Positions 8,768 through 16,234 of a stretch of 64,000 bases of DNA are shown one piece after another. Source of the stretch: Streptococcus oralis (GTDB taxonomy: Bacteria > Bacillota > Bacilli > Lactobacillales > Streptococcaceae); NCBI RefSeq assembly GCF_019929345.1, contig NZ_JAHZPJ010000001.1, positions 344,833 to 408,832 on the forward strand, written 5' to 3'. The position numbers and the translations under genes were made by a program. Under the pieces are notes generated by a model, which was not told the DNA's origin, ran no database searches, and saw nothing but the letters and a program-made list of their open reading frames with translations. Each line of letters opens with the position of its first letter. The stretch's first letter is position 1.

Positions 8768-10525
8768 TTAACCTCCTATCTTCCAATTTACGGATTTCTG
8801 ATATTCATCCCAAAGCTTTTTATAATGCCCATTTATATCTATTAAATCTGCATGCTTGCCTTCTTCTACAATTTTCCCCTTATCAATAACGAGAATCTTG
8901 TCCGCATCTATTACTGTAGATAATCTATGAGCAATCATCAATGTTGTCTTGCTTTTTGATAGCTTCTTAAAAGACTCTTGAATCAAATGTTCATTTTCAG
9001 GATCTGCAAAGGCTGTAGCTTCATCTAAAATGATAATATCTGCATCTTTCAAAAAAGCTCTCGCTATAGAAATCCTTTGAGCTTCTCCTCCTGAAAAATA
9101 TGTGCCTTTAGTTCCGTAAACAGTATCAAGTCCTTTATCTAAATTTTCAATAATATCTTTAGACCCTGAATTGATTAAGGCATTGTCAATTTCTTCATTA
9201 GTTGCATCAGGCTTTCCGATTAAAAGATTATCTCTTAAACTCATTTTAAATAGTTTAGAGTTTTGAAAAACAAAAGCAATTTTTCTCATTAAAGCCTCTT
9301 TTTCAAAATCTTTTATATTAATTCCTCCAATATAAATTTCACCTGTTTTAATATCGTAAAATCGTGCAGCAAGCCTTGCTATAGTAGTTTTACCACTGCC
9401 TGACGATCCGACTAAAGCAACTCGTTCTCCTTTATTCACCTTAAATGAAATATCGTCTAATACATTTTCATCTTCATAAGAAAAGCTTACATTTTTAAAC
9501 TCTATCCCAACATCAGAACTTGTTTTATTTCCATAAACAAAATCATCAAACTCAAGTATATTCTCAATTTTATCTAAAGCAAGTTCCGCAAAATAACTGG
9601 ATTGTGTAATCGTCGCAGTTCTCATAATAAAAGTAGCAAATGCCGGTCCTATTAGGAAGTAAATAACAGAATCTGCAACTACATTAGATAAGTTTCCATT
9701 AAATTTTATTAAGAGTAATGCCACAGGTACCAAGAAAAATGCCGTCGATGTAGAAACGGTTTCAAACCACGACATTTTATTCGTATAACTCATAGTAAGC
9801 TTAAGTACATTGTCTTTTACTTTTATGATTAACGAATATAACTTATCAAAGCTCTCAACACTTTGTGCAAATGTTTTAACAACAGGAATTCCTCGAACAT
9901 ATTCCACTGTCTGAGAAGATAAATTGGAAAGTCCTGCATAATACTCATCTTTCATTTTTTTTGTTTCGGCTGTCATCATAGATGACATCAATGTCATACC
10001 GATAATCATCGGTATCATACTGGCAAGTCCTAACTTCCAGTTAAACACGAAGAAAAATACAAGCAGGACGATTGGCGATATAATGGTCATCGTCATATCA
10101 GGAAGTTGATGCGCTAAAAAAGAATGGGTTTCAGACGCTCCGGACACAATTACATTTCTTATCCTTCCGCTTTCTTTGTCATCGAAATACCCAAGCGGTT
10201 TGTTTATTAGTTTTGTTACGGAAGTCTTAATAATGTTATCTTCCACTTCAAATGCAAAAATATGGGATAAAATTAAACCTATTAGGTATATGAATAGCCC
10301 CAGACCGGCAAAGACTGCTGCATAAATTGAATTTTCCTTTACATAATCAAAATTCACCATCCCATTTAAAATTAAGTTATTTACAATTCTATGAATATAT
10401 ACCATAGGCATCAAAACCATGACACCTGATACAGCAGACATAACCATAGCAATATAGAGTAAAAAACTTTTTTTACCACCGTAATCCTTTAGTCTTTTCA
10501 GTATTGATTTCTTCTTATTCTTCAC
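8768..10525 (-). CDS. ABC half-transporter (YbtP-like), membrane and ATPase domains
   Basis: About 585 residues. I place the start at the GTG at 10525, which has a GGAGG box 9 bases upstream; an earlier in-frame start at 10558 would put that box inside the gene. Six membrane helices are followed by an ATPase with Walker A GSSGSGKTT, signature FSGGEAQR and Walker B ILDEATAFADPE. The Ala-Phe-Ala-Asp-Pro-Glu after the Walker B glutamate is typical, as I recall, of YbtP/Irp6-type transporters rather than drug exporters. It is the first gene of the island operon, divergent from the AraC regulator. Confidence 0.8.
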   Translation of the reverse strand: MKNKKKSILKRLKDYGGKKSFLLYIAMVMSAVSGVMVLMPMVYIHRIVNNLILNGMVNFDYVKENSIYAAVFAGLGLFIYLIGLILSHIFAFEVEDNIIKTSVTKLINKPLGYFDDKESGRIRNVIVSGASETHSFLAHQLPDMTMTIISPIVLLVFFFVFNWKLGLASMIPMIIGMTLMSSMMTAETKKMKDEYYAGLSNLSSQTVEYVRGIPVVKTFAQSVESFDKLYSLIIKVKDNVLKLTMSYTNKMSWFETVSTSTAFFLVPVALLLIKFNGNLSNVVADSVIYFLIGPAFATFIMRTATITQSSYFAELALDKIENILEFDDFVYGNKTSSDVGIEFKNVSFSYEDENVLDDISFKVNKGERVALVGSSGSGKTTIARLAARFYDIKTGEIYIGGINIKDFEKEALMRKIAFVFQNSKLFKMSLRDNLLIGKPDATNEEIDNALINSGSKDIIENLDKGLDTVYGTKGTYFSGGEAQRISIARAFLKDADIIILDEATAFADPENEHLIQESFKKLSKSKTTLMIAHRLSTVIDADKILVIDKGKIVEEGKHADLIDINGHYKKLWDEYQKSVNWKIGG

Positions 10526-10698
10526 TGAACAACTCCTCCTTTTTCTTAAAATTAGCAAACCCTATAAATAGCCTTTTTAGACTGATTTTAGAGGCTAGTT
10601 TTCAAACTCTTTTGCAATACGCATAGTTTTTCTTGTTTTTATCTATTATTTATTTTATAATAAATGAGGATTTCAATCAATTAGATATGGCTAAATAA

Positions 10699-10729
10699 GT
10701 CTATTCGGGATAATGTCTATTCGGGATAA
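10699..10729. repeat. Two direct repeats before the araC-type gene (candidate operator)
   Basis: The 15-mer GTCTATTCGGGATAA occurs twice (10699-10713 and 10715-10729), a 16-bp period, between the divergent ABC operon and the regulator gene. AraC-family proteins often bind such direct repeats, so autoregulation is plausible. A looser cluster of TGTCT-beginning repeats at 12388-12452 makes a transposon-end origin possible as well. Confidence 0.5.
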
Positions 10730-10752
10730 AATAAAAAGCACGGAGGTATAAT

Positions 10753-11715
10753 ATGAGTGATTTTTATAACTTTGTTAAAAACTTTTTTTCTACAGATGAA
10801 TCTATCGATAATACAAAATACTCCACTGTAGGACATGAATTCCGTTTTAGCACGGATAATGCAGAAGGCATATATTGGTTTTACGAGGGCGATAATTTCA
10901 CTATTGATATTTATGATGTTTTCATAAAAAAAGAAATTATCCATACAAGTTTTTCTGGTTTGAATAATTTCTATTCCCTTTATTTATCTTATTTAGTTAC
11001 AGCAAACGGTGAATGTTTTAATCCTTATCAAAATCTTTCTTCAAATTCACTTTTTACTATAAATACAAAAAATTCTAAAGACTATAGGTTTATACTTCAC
11101 AAAAACTCTCCTTATTTAGGAATCGGTATAAATTTCAATCAGTCCATGATAGAGCAATGCCTGTCCTCTTATAAGAATAAAGTCTGTAACTATGAAGATT
11201 TATTTTTTAATACCAGCATTATAATAAACAAGCCTTTAGAAAGAATCGCAAAAGATATCCTTAATTGCAAGATGGCATCTCCTGCTGCTGAAATCTTTTT
11301 TGAGTCAAAGGCAAAGGAATGGTTAAGTATTACAATAGACTCTTTTTTAAATAAGTACAGCAATCCACTATCTATTGCCGATGATGAGGCTTTGAAAAAT
11401 GTCGCCAATTATATAGACGATCATTATGCAACATCTATCTCACAGGATACTTTAGAAAAAATATCCACTATGAGCGGCACAAAACTAAAAAAGTTATTTA
11501 AGCAAAAATATCAATGTACAATTACAGAATATACTCAAAGACGGAGAATGAATATGGCGGAATTACTCCTACTGAACTCTACCCTTAAAATTCAAGATAT
11601 AGCAGAGGCTGTAGGATATTCCTCTCACAGTAAATTTAGTACATGCTTCAAAAAATATAAGGGATTTTATCCCAAAGACATAAAAAAATATGCGAAAAAT
11701 AATCTTTCTGATTAA
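10753..11715 (+). CDS. AraC-family transcriptional regulator (PchR/YbtA-like)
   Basis: This 320-residue protein has a C-terminal double helix-turn-helix (about residues 215-315). The second HTH contains KIQDIAEAVGYSSHSKFSTCFKKY, quoted here as KIQDIAEAVGYSSHSKFSTC. The N-terminal 200 residues resemble PchR/YbtA-type sensors, which respond to siderophores. A GGAGG box precedes the ATG. It is divergent from the ABC/ECF operon and the only right-reading gene in the ICE part, so it most likely activates that operon in response to the imported compound. The ligand is unknown. Confidence 0.85.
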   Translation: MSDFYNFVKNFFSTDESIDNTKYSTVGHEFRFSTDNAEGIYWFYEGDNFTIDIYDVFIKKEIIHTSFSGLNNFYSLYLSYLVTANGECFNPYQNLSSNSLFTINTKNSKDYRFILHKNSPYLGIGINFNQSMIEQCLSSYKNKVCNYEDLFFNTSIIINKPLERIAKDILNCKMASPAAEIFFESKAKEWLSITIDSFLNKYSNPLSIADDEALKNVANYIDDHYATSISQDTLEKISTMSGTKLKKLFKQKYQCTITEYTQRRRMNMAELLLLNSTLKIQDIAEAVGYSSHSKFSTCFKKYKGFYPKDIKKYAKNNLSD

Positions 11716-12387
11716 ATACATAAGGATTTAACTTTGGGGACGGTTGAGTTAGACCTTATTGGAAAATGTTAAAGTCATAATTGGTAAACCTAAATAAATT
11801 ATACGTTTAGGTCTTGTTATTATCTTGTAAAATCAGTAAAGTAGCTAATTCTACTATTTTTAGGGACTTAGTCACAAAGAAAATCAAACAGTTAGACTGA
11901 CTGTTTGAGTATGAAAAAAGCAGATAAAAAATCCCTTGAGTAAATAACTTAGGGGATTTTAAAGGTTGGGGTAGGGTATTGAAAAGCTCGTACAAAGTAT
12001 AATAAAAATCCCCACCAAATTTTGAAAATCTATTGAAATGTATTGAAGTTTATTAGCAGAATACATAAGTGGAAAGCTTGATTTTAATAAATTTAGAAGA
12101 TTATTGAAAAAGAAATATCACACTTTCATTCTTATTAAAATCCTTATAACTGTATTTTGAATGATTTTCCCCAATCAAGCATCCCTCTCTCTTATAAAAT
12201 ATATACATTCAGTTGTATGAAATGTAATGTTGTTCTTATCAGACTTGAAACTTTTACTAATCCAACTATTTATCTTACACATTTAGTTTAAACCTATAGT
12301 ATCCTATTTTCTTAATATTCTACAGTGTAACACTGCATTTATATTATAACGCTAATATGTTCAGAAAAGAAATACTTTGTAAGTCAA
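11716..12387. other. Gene-free A/T-rich stretch at the island's right side
   Basis: I see no convincing gene in these 670 bases. Two inverted repeats stand out: CAAACAGT...ACTGTTTG (11885-11907) and AAAATCCC...GGGATTTT (11927-11960, near-paired over 13 bases). The second is terminator-like. A 62-codon minus-strand frame at 11807-11995 crosses both hairpins and is probably chance. Confidence 0.5.
11927..11960. terminator. Terminator-like hairpin
   Basis: The arms AAAATCCCTTGAG and CTTAGGGGATTTT pair at 11 of 13 positions around a 7-base loop. A/T on both sides makes it work in either direction. It lies about 210 bases after the araC-type gene and could end its transcript. Confidence 0.5.
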
Positions 12388-12452
12388 TGTCTGTTATAAC
12401 GGAAATTGTTAGAGATGTCTATCATAACAGAAATTGAGATAATGTCCATAAC
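12388..12452 (+). repeat. Imperfect direct repeats, possible remnant of an IS end
   Basis: TGTCTGTTATAACGGAAATT (from 12388) recurs as TGTCTATCATAACAGAAATT (from 12416), a 28-bp period, and a third start TGTCCATAAC follows at 12443. Clusters of terminal-type repeats starting with TGT are a habit of IS21-family ends, but no transposase is near. I rate this as suggestive only. Confidence 0.35.
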
Positions 12453-12530
12453 TTCCCTGAAGATAAATTATGTAATCACAAACTATTTCATATCCAATCT
12501 AGTGTAGGTTGTTTGGAGCATATCATCAAC

Positions 12531-12558
12531 AAAAAAAGAACGAGCCAAAACTTCGTTC
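12531..12558 (-). terminator. Intrinsic terminator after the PBECR4-like gene
   Basis: GAACGA (12538-12543) pairs with TCGTTC (12553-12558) and is followed on the minus strand by seven T. It lies 47 bases past the stop of the upstream gene. A near-identical copy is at 3694-3725. Confidence 0.75.
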
Positions 12559-12605
12559 TCCTTATAATGATAAAAATATGTTTTATACCACAAAAGATAT
12601 GTAAA

Positions 12606-13172
12606 CTAATCTTTTAAATAATAAAAAAGTTCCGACGTTTGTAAATGTTTTGAGTAAATTGAAATTACTTTTTGACCTTCTGGAAATACTGTCTTTCTCT
12701 TCAAATCTAATAAAGATTGAGGAACAATTTTCCTTGATGTCTCTTTCAATGTTAATGCTAGTATCTGTTTTCTTGTACGTAGAGCATAATCAAACTCCAA
12801 ATACAAATAACGTCCTGAACCAGTTAGATGAACATGCTTTCCCAATAACTCCTCAATAGATCCTAAAACTTGTAACTTTTGCATCGTGGTTCCATCATTT
12901 TTTATTTTCAACTCATCAATTATGACATGACTATTTAAACAATCGTCAAAGAAACTGCCTGCACCTTTTCGGTAATCAACACCACATAGGTGCATGAAAT
13001 TAGTAGGTGAAAAATGAAGTTCAACACTTTCTATTTCCGTTTCATAATACATGATTTTGCCAACAAAGTGTTCTTTAAAAAAAGAAGCCGCAATTTGTAA
13101 CTGAGTAAAAAAACGCTGAAGTTTTATTTTTTCGGTGTAATTTGGATTACGATAATCTCTAGAATTTGCCAT
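12606..13172 (-). CDS. PBECR4-like (barnase/EndoU/RelE-type nuclease) domain protein
   Basis: This 188-residue protein contains FSPTNFMHLCGVDYRKGAGS near residue 60. The Asn-Phe-x-His-Leu-x-Gly core fits the PBECR4 family of predicted RNase-fold domains found in phages and conjugative elements. I choose the ATG at 13172 (GAGG box upstream). The frame stays open to 13301, but that extension runs through a terminator hairpin and the 54-bp repeats, so it is unlikely to be translated. Such proteins may act on recipient or competitor RNA; activity here is only inferred. Confidence 0.6.
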   Translation of the reverse strand: MANSRDYRNPNYTEKIKLQRFFTQLQIAASFFKEHFVGKIMYYETEIESVELHFSPTNFMHLCGVDYRKGAGSFFDDCLNSHVIIDELKIKNDGTTMQKLQVLGSIEELLGKHVHLTGSGRYLYLEFDYALRTRKQILALTLKETSRKIVPQSLLDLKRKTVFPEGQKVISIYSKHLQTSELFYYLKD

Positions 13173-13183
13173 ATTTTCCTCAC

Positions 13184-13216
13184 AAAAAAGGTGGTTTACA
13201 GAGTCTGTAAGCCACC
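13184..13216 (-). terminator. Terminator between the hydrolase and PBECR4-like genes
   Basis: GGTGGCTTACAGA and TCTGTAAACCACC form a 13-base stem with at most one mismatch, followed on the minus strand by six T. It ends the long transfer operon and lies 12 bases before the PBECR4-like start codon, so that gene needs readthrough or its own promoter. Confidence 0.75.
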
Positions 13217-13231
13217 TAGTCAGTCGGTTTA

Positions 13232-13339
13232 TTCTGGTGTCTGCCACCGCTTGGCCATTACGTCCAAGATTGCTATCGGATTTCGTTCTGGTGTCCGCCA
13301 CCGCTTGGCCATTACGTCCAAGATTACTATCAGATTGAC
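13232..13339. repeat. 54-bp tandem repeat, two copies
   Basis: TTCTGGTGTC.GCCACCGCTTGG recurs at 13232 and 13286, a 54-bp (18-codon) period, with nearly identical intervening bases. On the minus strand it would read as repeats of SDSNLGRNGQAVADTR, in frame with the PBECR4-like gene. A third partial copy survives at 3803-3827 in the duplicated remnant. Confidence 0.75.
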
Positions 13340-13409
13340 CATGAGCCGACCACTCATCTACACTATTTATTCTACCTGAAAATTATTAAAATTTCAAGTA
13401 TCAACTTCT

Positions 13410-16223
13410 TTATTTCGTTGTATAGGCAAAACTGATGGCACTATCTGCTTGCGAGATTTTTCTAAAGGTATAGTTAGGGTTGCCACCATAGTTAGTTTCA
13501 GACACAAGGAAAGAACCATCATCATAAACTTTCTCGACAAAAGCCACATGACCATAGTCTGCTGGTGTCCCATGTGTACCTCCTACAAAAGAAACAATAG
13601 CACCTGCTTTTGGTGTGGAACCCGTTTCTCCACCAAGACTTGAAGCTGTCGCAACCCAGTCCTGACCATTTCCCATGGTATTAATGATTGAAATCTTTTC
13701 TCCATTTCTACCTTTTAATTTTAAGCCTAACTGGTTCATACGAGCCGCAACACCCCATGTACATTGTCCATAGGCATAGGCCATACCATCTCCACCACCA
13801 GGAACAGAATGCTCATACAAGTCCCCACGAACCCCTTCAAGGGATTGCGGGTCACTTTTTGCCTGTCCTCCATTTGTTTGGCTGAAGCCTTTTTCAATTT
13901 GGTAATACCATTCCGTTGCTCTGGTTTGTCTTTCCAGTAGTTTGTCACCAGAATTTCCCTCCCAATAGGTCAGAAAGAGTTGGGCGAGATTGGCTGCACT
14001 GCCCGAATTTCCAAAGAAATCCTTTAACCAACTTTGATAGTAAGGACTATCTCCATGAAGCATAAAGTCAAGTTGTAGGTCTAAATCATACCATTTCTTA
14101 TTTTGGGTGCGTGCATAATTTAACAAGGCTGTATGACGTATTGAACCATCTGCAGTATCTGTCCATTGCCCTAATCCCAAACCTCTATGAAGAATATTAG
14201 GATAAGCACCACTATAAATGGCTGGTCCTCCTATCGCTAACCAGCTTTCATCATCCCATGAGGAATCGGTAGCGCCAACTGGAGGAGATAAATAATCTCC
14301 TTCAGCACGTTTTGGATTAATAGAAGACTCTACTGACCAATTTCCTAAAATAGCCGCAATGGCTTGGGGACTAGCCCCTTGAGATTTCAAAAACTCATAA
14401 ATATGTTTTGCTCGTTCAAACTCATCTCCACCAAACTGACCAATGGCAGGTAAGATAGTGGTCTGAAGTTGAATGACTTTTGGAAAATAAAATTGCGGAT
14501 TGACATACACCAATTTTTCTTTCTTGTTCTTATACTTTTGATAGGAAACTTTCAAACCTGTATCGTCTGGTGTTTCACCAATAATATCACCTGTTAGGAC
14601 TCTTGTCCCCTCAATCGCACGGCCATTATGAATAGAATACAAGGTTAAACGACTCTCATTCTCTCCTTTTCCATTAGTGAGAATTACATTGTCACCATCT
14701 AAAGATACTAACCCATCCATTGGTGCGACAATCGTTTGGTGAGCCTTGGCTTCTAGTAGAATGTACTCCTGAAGAGTAGGTTTTCCGTCTAAATCATAGT
14801 ATCCATAACGATAAGTCATGGTTAGACTATCTTCGTTGCTTTTCCCCTCAAATGGATTGTCCAATTCCTGCATGGAAGCATACACACCTTCTTCTTTTAG
14901 TTCCTTCATTTCCTCTTGATCATCTTTCGAGAGTTTATACTTAGGAGTTTCATAAAGGTCTTGCATGGATTTCAAATCTTCCCCATCGTTTAAATCATGC
15001 CACAAAGTAGATAGATAATCCTTGTAAGTTTCTGAACTAAATAAGTGAACTGGTTTGTGTAACTCATAGTCATGGAATTTAAAGTTCATATACCCCATCA
15101 CATCATCAACTTTTGTGTAATAGGTAATGCCTTTGTCATTTGTACGAGTATGTTCTGCGTCTTCCCAAGTTAGGTGGGTATAAGCTTTTGTTAATTCAAA
15201 TTCATCTTGTTGAATCAAACTAGCAGATGAAAAACCTAAAAAGAAGCTCATCATAAGTAAAAGAAGAAAGACTATTCCTCCAACTATCCAGGTTGCAGGA
15301 TTCCCAGCCGCAAATGTAAAGAAGGAAAAGGCTGCTTTTAGTTTTTGATAGATATTTCGGACACTTGTAAGACCTTGTTTCTTTAATTTTCGATACCGAT
15401 TTTTAAAGGAACTTGGATTATCTTTCGCTAGTTTCCATCCTTTTCCATCCTTAAAATGATGGTATCGCTCTTTTGTGTTGGTCAGTCTTTTCTTGGTAAA
15501 ACGACCTGTTGCTTGTCCTGTTTTGACACTAGCTTTTCCAAGATTATAAGAAAGCCGACTGTAGCGTTTCCCTTTTCTAATGGTCTCTTGAAGTGTGCGA
15601 TAACCTTCTAAATCTTCATTTTCTGAAGCTAACTCTCCACCTTCACGTCCAAGGACATAAAGAAAAGTTTTGGCTTTCCTACTGACTTTTTTGGACTTAT
15701 AGGCTTGTTTAGTTGATTTTAAATTTTCTTTAGCAGCCTTGACTTCTTTCTTAGCTTTTAATTCTTCTAAACTCTTCCCTTGAAAGAAAAAATTAGATTT
15801 TTGTTTCGATTCCTGACCGTAGAGAAATTTTTGATTGGTTTTTCTTTCTTTACGACTCTCTTTTTTTTCTTCTTTTGCTTCTACCTTTGCTTCCTTAAAT
15901 TGCTTCTTGGCTATTTTCAATCGTTTCCTTGCATGAGGCAATCGTCTGTCTCTTAATTCTTTGCGATTCAAAAGAGATGGAGGACTATTTTGAAGGATGT
16001 GATTGTAATCTTCATTTGCTTGTTTTACTCTCTCCTTTGAAGCTTCTCTCATCTTCTCTAGCTTTTGCTTTATCTCTTTTTTCCATGCTTTTTCATCCAG
16101 TACAGAGGAATCTTTTTTCTGTTTCCTTACCTCCTTCTTTCCTTTTTTCAAGAATTTCTTCTCATCTTTTAGACTTCTTCTAAATGCCTTTCGGGCACGT
16201 ATGATTTCTCTTTTATCCTTCAT
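13410..16223 (-). CDS. Conjugation cell-wall hydrolase: lysozyme-like plus CHAP domains (VirB1-type)
   Basis: This 937-residue protein has a very basic, coiled N-terminal third and one membrane helix near residues 308-330. A degenerate M23-like beta segment lies at about 490-570. A phage-lysozyme-type domain follows with its likely catalytic Glu in NWSVESS (about 630). The C-terminal CHAP domain has Cys in YGQCTWG (about 818) and His in YGHVAF (about 890). Such bifunctional hydrolases open the peptidoglycan for the transfer channel. The gene starts 12 bp after virB4 ends and closes the transfer operon. Part of it is duplicated as a remnant at 3828-4133. Confidence 0.9.
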   Translation of the reverse strand: MKDKREIIRARKAFRRSLKDEKKFLKKGKKEVRKQKKDSSVLDEKAWKKEIKQKLEKMREASKERVKQANEDYNHILQNSPPSLLNRKELRDRRLPHARKRLKIAKKQFKEAKVEAKEEKKESRKERKTNQKFLYGQESKQKSNFFFQGKSLEELKAKKEVKAAKENLKSTKQAYKSKKVSRKAKTFLYVLGREGGELASENEDLEGYRTLQETIRKGKRYSRLSYNLGKASVKTGQATGRFTKKRLTNTKERYHHFKDGKGWKLAKDNPSSFKNRYRKLKKQGLTSVRNIYQKLKAAFSFFTFAAGNPATWIVGGIVFLLLLMMSFFLGFSSASLIQQDEFELTKAYTHLTWEDAEHTRTNDKGITYYTKVDDVMGYMNFKFHDYELHKPVHLFSSETYKDYLSTLWHDLNDGEDLKSMQDLYETPKYKLSKDDQEEMKELKEEGVYASMQELDNPFEGKSNEDSLTMTYRYGYYDLDGKPTLQEYILLEAKAHQTIVAPMDGLVSLDGDNVILTNGKGENESRLTLYSIHNGRAIEGTRVLTGDIIGETPDDTGLKVSYQKYKNKKEKLVYVNPQFYFPKVIQLQTTILPAIGQFGGDEFERAKHIYEFLKSQGASPQAIAAILGNWSVESSINPKRAEGDYLSPPVGATDSSWDDESWLAIGGPAIYSGAYPNILHRGLGLGQWTDTADGSIRHTALLNYARTQNKKWYDLDLQLDFMLHGDSPYYQSWLKDFFGNSGSAANLAQLFLTYWEGNSGDKLLERQTRATEWYYQIEKGFSQTNGGQAKSDPQSLEGVRGDLYEHSVPGGGDGMAYAYGQCTWGVAARMNQLGLKLKGRNGEKISIINTMGNGQDWVATASSLGGETGSTPKAGAIVSFVGGTHGTPADYGHVAFVEKVYDDGSFLVSETNYGGNPNYTFRKISQADSAISFAYTTK

Positions 16224-16234
16224 TTACCTTCCCC

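Noticed and set aside
11807..11995. 62-codon minus-strand frame
   Set aside because: It crosses two inverted repeats, has no ribosome site and no recognisable features.
13173..13301. N-terminal extension of the PBECR4-like gene (MADTRTKSDSNLGRNG...)
   Set aside because: It would require translation through a strong terminator hairpin and tandem repeats; the ATG at 13172 has a good ribosome site.
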